From: Gimesia fumaroli
GTDB lineage: Bacteria; Planctomycetota; Planctomycetia; Planctomycetales; Planctomycetaceae
DNA: 64,000 nt
Direction of reading: 5' to 3'
Assembly: GCF_007754425.1 (NCBI RefSeq)
Contig: NZ_CP037452.1
Location: 3,571,164-3,635,163 of the forward strand
The translations under genes and the position numbers were made by a program. Below the pieces are notes generated by a model. The model ran no database searches and was not told where the DNA came from. It saw only the letters and a program-made list of their open reading frames with translations. Below are positions 1-9,084 of this stretch, in pieces; positions within the stretch are counted from its first letter, which is position 1; every line of letters begins with the position of its first letter.

Positions 1-1
1 T

Positions 2-829
2 GTTACCAAACTGGAAGAGTATAAAGATCGCTCTATTAAAACCCGGGCTGTTCCTGGCGAAATCGTGATGAAAGCCAAGCTCAGTGAACAAGGGGTGCGT
101 GGGGCATCTGTGGAGATTCCAGATGGGAAACGGGTCTTTACGACATCAGTGGATATGACCAAAACGCACAGTGGGTTAATCCTTCCGGGGGACTTTGTTG
201 ACGTTTATGTGACATTCACGGCACGAAAGCCACAGGGGGGAATGTCAACGATTACCAAAGTCATTCTGGAACGCGTTAAGATTTTTGCGACAGACAATTT
301 AACAGATGTGGGGGGGACAGACAGTAACCAGGTGAAATCCAAGAATATTTCCTTGTTACTTTCTCCCAGAGAAGGAGCGATTCTGAAGCTGGCCGAGAAA
401 AAGGGGGAGGTTCATCTGGCTTTGAGAGCTGCCTCTGATGATTCGGATACGGAAGACGTTCAATTTGACGATGATGAACTGGCGGAAGTATTTTCAATTG
501 AAGGCAGCGAGTATCTGGATGAGGACAAAGACAACTCAGAAGGAGATGTGAAACAAGACAAACCTGAAAGACTGGCTCAAAAAGACAAAGGCGGCTCAGC
601 CAAAAAGTTTCTGGACGAAGAACAGGGGCCGCAGGAAATGACCTCTACAGAAGTGGAGCCAGAGCTGGAAGAAGTCAAGCCGATGTGGCAGGTTGAGGTT
701 TATGCCGGGGAAGAAAAGATCGTCCAGGAAGTCGAACTGATTGAAGAAGAACTGGAAGATCAAAAAGAGGCATTAAAAGATTTGTGGGAAGTGTTTACGA
801 ACAAAAAAGAGAAAGAGAAGATTAACTGA
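2..829 (+). CDS. cpaB: Flp pilus assembly protein CpaB (5' end outside window)
   Basis: The reading frame is open from base 2, so the N-terminus lies upstream of the window. The visible part begins in an SAF-like segment (KTRAVPGEIV, then DMTKTHSGLILPGDFVDVYVTF), which is typical of CpaB/RcpC, a periplasmic protein that stabilises the secretin of Tad/Flp pili. The C-terminal third (from about residue 150) is unusually acidic and Lys/Glu-rich, with no recognisable domain. The secretin cpaC and the ATPase cpaE follow on the same strand, which supports a tad operon. The family assignment is from sequence style and neighbours. Confidence 0.85.
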   Translation, partial: VTKLEEYKDRSIKTRAVPGEIVMKAKLSEQGVRGASVEIPDGKRVFTTSVDMTKTHSGLILPGDFVDVYVTFTARKPQGGMSTITKVILERVKIFATDNLTDVGGTDSNQVKSKNISLLLSPREGAILKLAEKKGEVHLALRAASDDSDTEDVQFDDDELAEVFSIEGSEYLDEDKDNSEGDVKQDKPERLAQKDKGGSAKKFLDEEQGPQEMTSTEVEPELEEVKPMWQVEVYAGEEKIVQEVELIEEELEDQKEALKDLWEVFTNKKEKEKIN

Positions 830-982
830 TTCTGCCCTGCCCTTGTGGCGAATGCAGAATCAGCGGGCGGGCCAGAACAAAATATTCCGACTCGGAATGG
901 GATCATGTAATTAAATAAGTGAATTGGAGCATGGTTTTTCCGAACTTCAATGGCTTAACTGTTAAAAAAGTAAGGGGCAAGG

Positions 983-2758
983 ATGCTGGCCTTAGATAAT
1001 TGCTTAAGAATGAATCGTCTGCCTTTGTTTTTCGCATTGGTCTGCAGTCTCATCAATGCAAAAGGGTATTCGCAGGAAGAGCAGCCTGCTCCCCCCGGAG
1101 CAAGCGAGCCGATCGTTCAGGTTACAGCGGACAGGATGAAGCTGGAAATCACGGAAAAGTTTTCCAAGATTCTTAAGTTTCCCGGTAAGATCAAACGCGT
1201 GGATGGTTTCGATCCCACCGTGCTGGGGATTACTGCCCTCACTCCCAGAGAGATCCGGGTTCAGGCTCTGGTTCCGGGCGTGACCACGCTGGTGATTACT
1301 GATGAAGACAGTAAAGTCTTTTCGGTTGAGACATTTGTAAGTGGTGATGCACGCCACCTGCAGGCGTATCTTCGTGAGCTGTTTCCCAAGTCTTCCGTAA
1401 CTGCGATTAAGGTACAGGATTCTGTCGTCCTGCGTGGCTGGGTTACAGAGCCCGAAGCCATTACGGAAATGGTTGAAATTGCTGAGCAGTTCTTCCCCAA
1501 TGGCGTGTTGAATCAGATGAAGCTGGCTGGTGTGCAGCAGGTGCTGCTGAAAGTCAAGATCATGGAAGTTCAGCGATCCAAGATTCGTCAATTAGGCGTC
1601 AACTGGTTGTTCCTGAATCAGTCCGGGTATGCTTACAGTACTCCCGGAACTCTGGTTCCGATTACGGGGATTACGGTTCCCTTCGGTGGACCTCCGGCAG
1701 TGACTGCTTCGCAGAACCTGATCAGCGGAACTTCACTCGGTTTTGGTCTGGTCGACAGTTCGAGTATCTTTCAGGCATTCATCGAAGCATTAAAACAGGA
1801 AGCCTTATTGAAAATTCTGGCTGAGCCGGAACTGGTGACGACCAGCGGTCGCCCTGCTAACCTGTTGTCTGGTGGTGAATTTCCGATTCTGGTTCCCCAA
1901 AGTTTAGGTACAGTGACCATCGAATGGCGTGAATTTGGTGTCAGGATGGAAGCGGTTCCGATTGTGCTGGGCAATGGTCGTTTACGACTGGAAGTGCAGC
2001 CTGAAGTCAGTGAACGCGATTTTTCCAATGCCGTACAGGTTGCGGGGACAACCGTTCCCGGGTTAACCGTGCGTCGTGCGAATACCGCCGTCGAAATGAA
2101 CTTTGGTGAAACGATGGTGATTGCCGGTTTGATTTCCAGCCGGAAAACAGCAGAGACTTCGAAAACCCCCTTCCTGGGAGAGCTACCTGTGATTGGAGCT
2201 GCTTTCCGTCGTGTGCGATACACGGAAGGTGAAACGGAACTGGTTATTATGGTTACACCCGAATTGGTCTCGCCTTTGAAGTCCGGTCAACTGCCTCCAG
2301 GTGGTCCCGGAAAATTTACAGCGACACCAACAGATCGCGAACTCTACTTGGATGGCGTTCTGGAGGTTCCCAGCTACGGCAGCGATTGTCCTGAGTGTCG
2401 CTATTCAGTTCCAGGGCCGATTGGACCTGAGGCAATGATGAATATGGAAAATGTGTTACCCCCTGCCTCAGCATCACAAATCCCGCCGGCACCTCCAGCA
2501 CCAACGATTCATTCTGAAGTGATCAAGAAACCTTCTTTATCACCGGAAAACGTAAGAAATTTACAGGAACAGCAGAAACTGAATAAGGTGCCTGCTCAGA
2601 CTCCCGTGAATACAAAAGTTCCCGATCTGTCGAGTCCTCCCAAAAAAGAGTGGAAGGCAAAACAGAAACCTGCAAGTCCCAAGCCGAAAAAACAGAAGAC
2701 CAGTAGCGTGAGTAAACCAATCGGAGATCGCCCGGGTCTAATTGCGCCGGGTGGTTAG
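983..2758 (+). CDS. cpaC: Tad/Flp pilus secretin CpaC (type II/III secretin family)
   Basis: This 591-residue protein would form the outer-membrane pore through which the Flp pilus leaves the cell. The start ATG follows the AAGGGGCAAGG ribosome site. A hydrophobic signal segment (PLFFALVCSLINA) lies near residue 20. A pilus/secretin N-domain and a BON-like stretch (residues about 50-170) precede the secretin core, with VLLKVKIMEVQRSKIRQLG and the later VPGLTVRRANT / GETMVIAGL signatures. After about residue 430 there is a Pro/Lys-rich tail, longer than in proteobacterial CpaC. It sits between cpaB and cpaE on the same strand. Confidence 0.92.
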   Translation: MLALDNCLRMNRLPLFFALVCSLINAKGYSQEEQPAPPGASEPIVQVTADRMKLEITEKFSKILKFPGKIKRVDGFDPTVLGITALTPREIRVQALVPGVTTLVITDEDSKVFSVETFVSGDARHLQAYLRELFPKSSVTAIKVQDSVVLRGWVTEPEAITEMVEIAEQFFPNGVLNQMKLAGVQQVLLKVKIMEVQRSKIRQLGVNWLFLNQSGYAYSTPGTLVPITGITVPFGGPPAVTASQNLISGTSLGFGLVDSSSIFQAFIEALKQEALLKILAEPELVTTSGRPANLLSGGEFPILVPQSLGTVTIEWREFGVRMEAVPIVLGNGRLRLEVQPEVSERDFSNAVQVAGTTVPGLTVRRANTAVEMNFGETMVIAGLISSRKTAETSKTPFLGELPVIGAAFRRVRYTEGETELVIMVTPELVSPLKSGQLPPGGPGKFTATPTDRELYLDGVLEVPSYGSDCPECRYSVPGPIGPEAMMNMENVLPPASASQIPPAPPAPTIHSEVIKKPSLSPENVRNLQEQQKLNKVPAQTPVNTKVPDLSSPPKKEWKAKQKPASPKPKKQKTSSVSKPIGDRPGLIAPGG

Positions 2759-2845
2759 AAAAAAATTAAAAGTCGGCATGATCTGATTCGATAATAGTAA
2801 AATACAATAGAGACTATTTAAACCTTAAGAATAAGTGATCATCTA

Positions 2846-4057
2846 ATGAGTGGAGTAGTTCGATTATCAATCATCGATCCGAATGAATCGACCCGCAATG
2901 AGCTGAAGAACATGCTGATTGGTGTCGATATGGTTTGGCTTGAGGCAGAATGTAGTCGTTACGAATTCTTCACGGAAGTTGTTTCACAGACCCAGCCTGA
3001 TATCGCCTTGATTTCTCTGGATGCGAATCCGGAGATGGCCTTGAACCTGATTGCGCAAGTGACTCGTGATTTGCCGACCTGCAATGTGATTGTGGTCAGC
3101 AGTTCGCAGGAAGGCAGCCTGATCTTAAAGGCGATGCGAAATGGTGCTAAGGAATTTTTAGGTTATCCGCTGGTTCTGGAAGATTTCCTGGCTGCATTAA
3201 ATCGAATTCAGATGACCTCGGGGAAAGCCGAAGGCGACCCCGGTGCACCTCGCTCCAGTCAGGTGATCACGGTGGCAGGTGTGAGTGGAGGCGTTGGTTG
3301 TACTTCACTGGCTATCAATCTGGCCTGTTGTCTGGCAAACAACGAGCGAAACAGCGTAGCCGTCATCGACCTGGATCTCGCATTGGGTGATACGGATGTC
3401 TGGCTGGATATTATCCCGGATTATACGATTCAGGATGTCGCCGAAAATATTTCAAGACTGGACTATTCTTTATTGAAGCGATCATTAACCAAACATAGCT
3501 GTGGTGCGTTTCTATTGCCCCGCCCCGTTCAAATGGATATGTCGGTGCAGATCACCACCGAAGTGCTCAAGCGAATTATCGCACTCTTACGAGCGACATT
3601 CACGCATCTGGTGATAGATGTCAGCAAATCGTATAACAGCCTCGACATGGCGGCGATGGAGCTTTCAGATTCCGTGTTGCTGACAGCACAACTGGACCTG
3701 CCCTGCTTGCGAAATGTCGTTCGTCTTTCCCAGTTCTTTGACAATAATGAATACGTATCTGATAAAATCAAAGTGGTGATGAATCGTCTGGGGTTGGAAG
3801 ATACTCAAATCAGTATCAGTAAAGCATTGGAAACCATTGGTCGCGATATCTTCTGCCAGATACCGAATGACTATGCCACAATGGTCGAATCACGCAATAA
3901 TGGTGTTCCACTGGTTATGCAGGCGCCAAAAGCGAAACTGACCAGAACAATTATGGAACTGGCGAGCAGTGTTGGCGGCGAACCGGTTTCGGTGAGCGAT
4001 GATTCCGTCTCACGAAAAAAGAAGAGCCTGTTTGGATTCTTGAATAATTCCAAATAA
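2846..4057 (+). CDS. cpaE: CpaE-like pilus-localisation ATPase (receiver-like plus MinD/ParA domain)
   Basis: 403 residues. The first ~125 form a receiver-like domain (LSIIDPNESTRNELKNML) without an obvious phosphoacceptor pattern. Residues ~135-380 are a MinD/ParA-type P-loop ATPase. The Walker A stretch reads GVSGGVGCTS, so the lysine normally found in GGVGKT is a cysteine. CpaE proteins commonly lack this lysine, so this fits CpaE better than an active ParA. In Tad systems CpaE helps place the pilus apparatus. It follows cpaC by 87 bases, probably in one transcript. Confidence 0.85.
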   Translation: MSGVVRLSIIDPNESTRNELKNMLIGVDMVWLEAECSRYEFFTEVVSQTQPDIALISLDANPEMALNLIAQVTRDLPTCNVIVVSSSQEGSLILKAMRNGAKEFLGYPLVLEDFLAALNRIQMTSGKAEGDPGAPRSSQVITVAGVSGGVGCTSLAINLACCLANNERNSVAVIDLDLALGDTDVWLDIIPDYTIQDVAENISRLDYSLLKRSLTKHSCGAFLLPRPVQMDMSVQITTEVLKRIIALLRATFTHLVIDVSKSYNSLDMAAMELSDSVLLTAQLDLPCLRNVVRLSQFFDNNEYVSDKIKVVMNRLGLEDTQISISKALETIGRDIFCQIPNDYATMVESRNNGVPLVMQAPKAKLTRTIMELASSVGGEPVSVSDDSVSRKKKSLFGFLNNSK

Positions 4058-4081
4058 GAACCTGGGGTGCTCCCCTGACCT

Positions 4082-4414
4082 TCAGGCATCAAGGTCAAGA
4101 TGAGTGCCTAGTGTTCCTTCTGCATCGGGGGCTTTGGGGTGTTCTTCTTCAGCTTCCTGTTCGTTCGATTCATCCTGGGCGCCGCGTCCTTCTTCCTCAT
4201 CGTGTCCCATCGGCATGCGGCCGTCAGCGTCCCTGTCGCCCGCTTTGTCTGCATCGCCAACGTCGTGTAGCTGATGGTCGGTCATCGCTTTCTGGTCGAT
4301 GGCCATGTTCTGCTGCGCTGCTTCAGCTTTCTGTTTGTCTGCGCTGGCATCGCTTCGTTGAGCACCGGCAAACGAACTGGCGAGATTTACAGAACCGGGA
4401 TTGATTGAACTCAT
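4082..4414 (-). CDS. Small acidic, Gln/Asp/His-rich hypothetical protein
   Basis: About 110 residues starting MSSINPGSVNLASSFAGAQ, then rich in Asp, Glu, Lys, Gln and His with no predicted membrane segment. I start it at ATG 4414, which has GAAGG ten bases upstream; a GTG two codons earlier is possible. It converges on cpaE, with 24 bases between stop codons. A competing open frame on the plus strand reads as Arg/Leu/Cys-rich noise, so I prefer this strand. No family is recognised. Confidence 0.55.
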   Translation of the reverse strand: MSSINPGSVNLASSFAGAQRSDASADKQKAEAAQQNMAIDQKAMTDHQLHDVGDADKAGDRDADGRMPMGHDEEEGRGAQDESNEQEAEEEHPKAPDAEGTLGTHLDLDA

Positions 4415-4580
4415 AATCACAGATCCTTCAGCGGATGTACCTGTTTACTGTTAAAGTCAGGTTGAACGTCTGAAGCGGCAGCTCAATTCATGTAGGAAAT
4501 GGATATTTTGGGCGAAGCTGAAAAAATGTCAAGAGCGATCTCCCTGCATGTGTAATTACAGGTCTCACGGAGGCTTTTTT

Positions 4581-5069
4581 CTACTGTTCTGCTTTCCACG
4601 AATTCAGCAGTAAATGAGCTTGCCCCTGATGGTGGGGTTCATGCCAGCAGACAATTTGTAACGCCATTTGATTCGTCCAGCCACGTTCCTGGAGCCCTGC
4701 GGGAATTTGTTCCATCTCGGCTGCATCGATTTGAGAAATCGCATCCAGCAAATTGGTACGCGACTCCGACAGGACGGATTTAATAGTTTCAACCGTGGGA
4801 ATCGCCTCGCCTGCGATACTTCCTTTCTGGTAGACTGGGAACCATTCTGTCAGATGGGAAGTGGTTTTTCTAAGGCGGTCTGTGGCGAACAATTCTTCGG
4901 TAATCGCGACATGCATGATTTGCCAGGCGATATGCGCCCTTTGAGGGCCGGGGCGATATGCCAAGGCACTTTGTGGGTCATCAAACTGTTGGATTTCATC
5001 GAGTAATTTCAATGTCATCGTTCGATTCAATTCCAGCAGCTGGCCGATGGTCGCGGTATCAATGCTCAT
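4581..5069 (-). CDS. DinB-like four-helix metal-binding protein
   Basis: 162 residues resembling the DinB/YfiT superfamily: an all-helical protein starting MSIDTATIGQLLELN, with a first histidine in AHIAWQIMHVAITEE (residues ~45-60) and a C-terminal WHEPHHQGQAHLL motif near residue 145. These histidines fit the family's three-His metal site. Many members are thiol-dependent transferases or have unknown roles, so the reaction cannot be named. It is divergent from folC, with 205 bases between their starts. Confidence 0.7.
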   Translation of the reverse strand: MSIDTATIGQLLELNRTMTLKLLDEIQQFDDPQSALAYRPGPQRAHIAWQIMHVAITEELFATDRLRKTTSHLTEWFPVYQKGSIAGEAIPTVETIKSVLSESRTNLLDAISQIDAAEMEQIPAGLQERGWTNQMALQIVCWHEPHHQGQAHLLLNSWKAEQ

Positions 5070-5143
5070 ATTACCTGTTCACCTTAGGTGGCTAAATGAT
5101 TCTGACAGTTGTGAAAATCTTTGCTTGATTGTATATCTCACGG

Positions 5144-5172
5144 TCTACATCCGAAAAGTGCTTAGCTATAAT
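5144..5172 (+). promoter_or_regulatory. Candidate sigma-70-type promoter for folC
   Basis: TATAAT at 5167-5172 is preceded, after exactly 17 bases, by TCTACA (4 of 6 matches to TTGACA). It lies about 100 bases before the folC start in the divergent spacer. Confidence 0.45.
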
Positions 5173-5274
5173 ATCCGCGAATTGGCCTGAAGATTGTCCT
5201 CTATTTCGCTGGACGGGCTCATTTGACAGTTAATCGATCGCATCATCCATCAATTATATAAGGAACTGCCTGAC

Positions 5275-6714
5275 ATGGGAGTCTCGGCAGAAATGTATCA
5301 ACACAGCCTGGATTTTCTCTTTGGCCGTCTCAATTATGAACGCATGGGGAGTACCAAGTATTCTACCAAAGACTTCAAGTTGGGAAGAATGCAGGCGCTG
5401 CTGAAAGCCTTGGGGAATCCTCAGTCCAGTGTGCCTACGATTCATATTGCCGGGACGAAAGGCAAAGGCTCTACCTCAGTCATGGTTGCGGAAATGTTGT
5501 CTGCCGCGGGATATCGGACGGGGCTGTTTACATCGCCGCATGTCACTAAGTATGAAGAGCGGATTCTGATTGACGGGAAGCAGATCGCACCAGAGCAGCT
5601 GGTTGATCAAGTCACTGTGCTCTCGCAGGCGGTGGATCAAATGCAGGTTGATTTTGGTGTAGGCGACATGATCCCCACATTTTTTGAGTTGACCACCGCA
5701 TTAGCCTGGATGCATTTCAAGCAGAATCAGGTCGATTTTGCAGTGATGGAAGTGGGGCTGGGCGGACGTCTGGACTCGACGAATGTTTGCGAACCACTGG
5801 CGACTGTGATTACCAATATCAGCTACGACCATACCGCCCTGCTCGGCAACACGATTGAGAAGATCACACGTGAGAAAGCCGGGATTATCAAATCGGGAAT
5901 TCCAGTCTTGAGCGGCGTGACTCAGCCAGAAGCGATTGCCGTTCTTGAAGAGGTATGCGAAGAAAGACAGGCACCACTCTATCTGCTCAATCGGGACTTT
6001 TTCTATGAACCGTGCGGAGCGACGCGAAAGCAGTCGACATTGGAAGACGCAAGTCATTGTATCGAAAAAACGCCATCTCAAAGTATAACGGTGACGACTC
6101 CCTGGTCTGTGATCGAAGAAATGCCAGTCAGTTTACTGGGGGCGCATCAGGCGACGAACGCCGGGTTGGCTGTCGCAACGTTGGACTATGTTCGGCATGA
6201 GGGGACCCCGCTCGAGACCGAACGAATGCGAAAAGGGATGGCTGATTTGAAATGGCCGGCACGGATTGAAGTCGTGCAGAAGAATCCAACAGTGATTATT
6301 GATACGGCGCACAATGGCGCTTCGATCAATGCATTGATCAAAACGATTGATGACTGCTTCCCGCAGCAGAATCGGTTGCTCATTTTTGCGGCGACGCGAG
6401 AAAAAGATGTAAACGAAATGCTGGGGGCTCTGTTGCCTCATTTTCAGACAGTCGTTCTCACTCAGTATCTTTCTAATCCACGCCGTATTCCCGTGGGTGA
6501 ACTGATTGAGATTACGCAAGCGATTCAACAGGGATCAGGCAGCACAACCGAAGTGATTTCCACTACCAGTCCTGCTGATGCCTGGTTGCGGGCCAGGGAG
6601 AGTTCGAACTCAGAGACCTTGATTTGTGTCACTGGTTCCTTTTTTATTGCTGCGGAAATGCGCGAACTCCTGTTAGGCGCCACTGACGAAGCTTTGCTCA
6701 CCGAGTCCTGCTAA
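5275..6714 (+). CDS. folC: Dihydrofolate synthase / folylpolyglutamate synthase
   Basis: 479 residues of the Mur-ligase superfamily. It adds glutamate to dihydropteroate or folates using ATP. Near residue 60 is the P-loop HIAGTKGKGSTSVM, followed by GLFTSPHV and the central VGLGGRLDSTNV signature (residues ~160-172). The C-terminal ligase domain has VIIDTAHNGAS. Length is normal to slightly long for bacterial FolC. It stands alone between divergent DinB-like and convergent pilus-type genes. Start ATG 5275 follows ATAAGGA. Confidence 0.95.
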   Translation: MGVSAEMYQHSLDFLFGRLNYERMGSTKYSTKDFKLGRMQALLKALGNPQSSVPTIHIAGTKGKGSTSVMVAEMLSAAGYRTGLFTSPHVTKYEERILIDGKQIAPEQLVDQVTVLSQAVDQMQVDFGVGDMIPTFFELTTALAWMHFKQNQVDFAVMEVGLGGRLDSTNVCEPLATVITNISYDHTALLGNTIEKITREKAGIIKSGIPVLSGVTQPEAIAVLEEVCEERQAPLYLLNRDFFYEPCGATRKQSTLEDASHCIEKTPSQSITVTTPWSVIEEMPVSLLGAHQATNAGLAVATLDYVRHEGTPLETERMRKGMADLKWPARIEVVQKNPTVIIDTAHNGASINALIKTIDDCFPQQNRLLIFAATREKDVNEMLGALLPHFQTVVLTQYLSNPRRIPVGELIEITQAIQQGSGSTTEVISTTSPADAWLRARESSNSETLICVTGSFFIAAEMRELLLGATDEALLTESC

Positions 6715-6770
6715 GTCGCGCGTCGACAGCCTGGTAAAACGTGAAACTCTGATTGTGCAATACGTAAAAA

Positions 6771-6802
6771 AAGGGAAGAGTAACCACAGTTACCCTTCCC
6801 TT
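6771..6802 (-). terminator. Intrinsic terminator of the PilM operon
   Basis: Arms AAGGGAAGAGTAAC and GTTACCCTTCCCTT form a 14-bp stem (one mismatch) around a CACA loop. On the minus strand it is followed directly by a run of T (plus-strand A run 6766-6772), as expected for an intrinsic terminator 21 bases after the operon's last stop. It may also stop folC reading through. Confidence 0.85.
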
Positions 6803-6823
6803 CTGGTTCTATCAAATCAGTAA

Positions 6824-9019
6824 TTATGGTCCTACGCGAATGGGATTCTTTTTACGTTTGCCCTTCTTGCCTTTTTTCGGGGGCCCCATCATTTCAGCGT
6901 CGATCCCATAATATTCAGAAGAGGCAGCGTCACCTTCAGGGCCGAAGCCAAAACCATCGGTGGGGGCACTGGCTCTCGCTTCTGCTGCTTCTTTGACCCA
7001 GGCCAGACTCTGGCGTTCACGATCAAACTTGGTCTTAGCTTGTGTGTAAGATTGAGAAGCCGCTGGGGGAAGTGAAGCTTTCAGGTTACCCAGATTGTCT
7101 ACGATAATGGCTTCCGCATCAATCGGTAAGTGACCCCGCGTATTTGCTGGCAGGTCCAAGTCCGGATGATCTTCCAGTCGGATGGAAGGTGAAGGGATCG
7201 CATCGACCAGGTAGTTTTCTGTATCAAACTCGACTGTTGCTTTCTCATCATATTCTTCTTTTGCAACATCATAAAGTTCTGTAGACTGTTCTCCGCCAAT
7301 TTCATCTCCCACGGCTGTTTTCAGCTCAGAGTGGATTGTGGTCCCTGTTTTCGGGTACCACTGGAAGACTTCAAACTGAGCCGTAGTCCCGTTGATGCCA
7401 CGAGGAGGACGAACATTTTGCAGATAATAGTGGACGTCCTGTTCGGCGGTCACGGCGGCCGTTTCATTGCTCCAGGGAGTGGTTCGTGTTTCTCCTTCGG
7501 CGACCGCAGGGAGTACCACTTCTTCGATCGGACGCTGGTAGTTCGGATTTCGCACGACAAGACGGACGCGATACTTGTAGGTCTCACCCGGATTCAAGTC
7601 AAAATCAAAATAGCGGAACAACAGGAGTCGGCCGGCAGCTGAGGCGTTATCTTTCAATTTCTGGATGAACTTCTTTTTATCCAGCTCTTCGCCAGGTCTG
7701 ATCTGCTGCATGGAACTTGCCATGTTATTGTAGACGGAGTCCATTTCTTCTGGTTGTCCGCTGGACATCAGGTCGTTGCGGATTTCACGCATGCCCAACT
7801 GCAAAGTAGAAAATCCTTTTTGTTTTTCCTTAAAGACTCTCTCATTAGCATGGGTTTTTTTGTATTGATCCAGAATATGCTGGTTGAATTCGAGTTCCTG
7901 CTCAATTTCTTCCTGGCTGAGAGTGAAATTTTCTACGCGTGGGTGCGTGGCGACTTTATACCAGAACCCGGCGATTCGGCTGGGCAGTGGCATTGTGAAA
8001 ACGCGATCGGTAATTCCGGTGTTGACGACTTCGGGGTCGAAGTCGGCACTTTCTTTTAAGATCTCAATCGAAGTTTCGATATCAACGTCTTCCCACTCGC
8101 CGGCCCAGGGATCGTTTCCAGGGATGGCTTTTTTGCGTTGTAATTCAAAATCGAGGAACTCAAGAATTTTGCCTGTCTGAATATTCTGCAGCGAGACGGC
8201 ATCACCCAGGGAGCGTTCCAGTTTGTCTTGTTGTGTTGCCAGATCGAAGACACCTCGCACGGCGATGAATCGTAAGCCGCGCCCTTCACGGGCTGGTCCC
8301 GCCATGCCGCCGCTCATGCCCATTTCCATCATGGCCCCATCTGGACTTGCTCCAAATTCAGCAGGAAGGGGCATACCACCGGGATCATAACCACCCGGAC
8401 CGGGGGCCATCATTTCTGCTTCCGGCATGGCGCCAAAGGTCATGCCTGCAATTGAACCGCCAGGGCCTCCCATGCCAGCGCCGGCAACGGAGGTTCTTTT
8501 TTTGAAGGGGTCATATTCTGGTTCTTCAGGTTTAGCTGGTTCGGTTTCTCCAGTACCAGATCCAGAGCCTTCGGCTCCTTCTTCCATTGCCGCGTTAATT
8601 GGCCGGGTCATCATGATAAATCGGTCGTAGTCCGCTTTCAGATTTTCTACAGCTAACCAGTCGACTTCTTTAGCACGTTCTTTCTTTGCATAGATTGGTC
8701 CAGAAAGAGGGGTCGAGAACCGATAGTTCGTTACTTCGATTCCTTTGTCAATCAGCTCGGAAACTTTTTCCCGTAGATCATCGTCTTTGAGAAATTCTTT
8801 CCGCTGTTCTTCCGGCCATTGACTGTTTTTGACCTGCGTTTGTGCGGTCTCGACCTTTTGAGTTAATTCAAGCGGAGTCCGTTTTTCGGTTGTCCACTTT
8901 GACGTAAAGATGGCAAAGACTACAAACAAGGCAACGAATCCCAGGACGATCTTTTCGCCATGGTTCACTGCGAATTCTTTGTAATTCATTCCTTTGAGAT
9001 TGGACATCAAGTTCTTCAC
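6824..9019 (-). CDS. Single-pass membrane protein of the PilM-type operon
   Basis: 731 residues, last gene of a three-gene minus-strand operon headed by a PilM-like protein. After a short cytoplasmic N-terminus there is one membrane segment (KIVLGFVALFVVFAIFTSK, residues ~23-41), then a long presumably periplasmic part. That part has a Gly/Met/Pro-rich stretch (residues ~175-245) and a beta-rich segment around residues 440-520 (GETYKYRVRLVVRNPNY). The C-terminus is basic (GPPKKGKKGKRKKN). GTG 9019 is chosen because GGAG lies eight bases upstream. No family is recognised; position suggests a pilus or secretion inner-membrane component. Confidence 0.7.
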   Translation of the reverse strand: MKNLMSNLKGMNYKEFAVNHGEKIVLGFVALFVVFAIFTSKWTTEKRTPLELTQKVETAQTQVKNSQWPEEQRKEFLKDDDLREKVSELIDKGIEVTNYRFSTPLSGPIYAKKERAKEVDWLAVENLKADYDRFIMMTRPINAAMEEGAEGSGSGTGETEPAKPEEPEYDPFKKRTSVAGAGMGGPGGSIAGMTFGAMPEAEMMAPGPGGYDPGGMPLPAEFGASPDGAMMEMGMSGGMAGPAREGRGLRFIAVRGVFDLATQQDKLERSLGDAVSLQNIQTGKILEFLDFELQRKKAIPGNDPWAGEWEDVDIETSIEILKESADFDPEVVNTGITDRVFTMPLPSRIAGFWYKVATHPRVENFTLSQEEIEQELEFNQHILDQYKKTHANERVFKEKQKGFSTLQLGMREIRNDLMSSGQPEEMDSVYNNMASSMQQIRPGEELDKKKFIQKLKDNASAAGRLLLFRYFDFDLNPGETYKYRVRLVVRNPNYQRPIEEVVLPAVAEGETRTTPWSNETAAVTAEQDVHYYLQNVRPPRGINGTTAQFEVFQWYPKTGTTIHSELKTAVGDEIGGEQSTELYDVAKEEYDEKATVEFDTENYLVDAIPSPSIRLEDHPDLDLPANTRGHLPIDAEAIIVDNLGNLKASLPPAASQSYTQAKTKFDRERQSLAWVKEAAEARASAPTDGFGFGPEGDAASSEYYGIDAEMMGPPKKGKKGKRKKNPIRVGP

Positions 9020-9084
9020 GGGACTTTCTCCGTTTAATGAAAATTTACTTTAGCTGATTACATTCAGTTTCCAGTAAGCCTGTA

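Noticed and set aside
4060..4080. GGGG-TGCT-CCCC hairpin after cpaE as terminator
   Set aside because: Only four pairs and no T run.
4111..4404. 97-codon plus-strand frame opposite the acidic small protein
   Set aside because: Composition is Arg/Leu/Cys-rich noise; the minus-strand frame has a ribosome site and natural composition.
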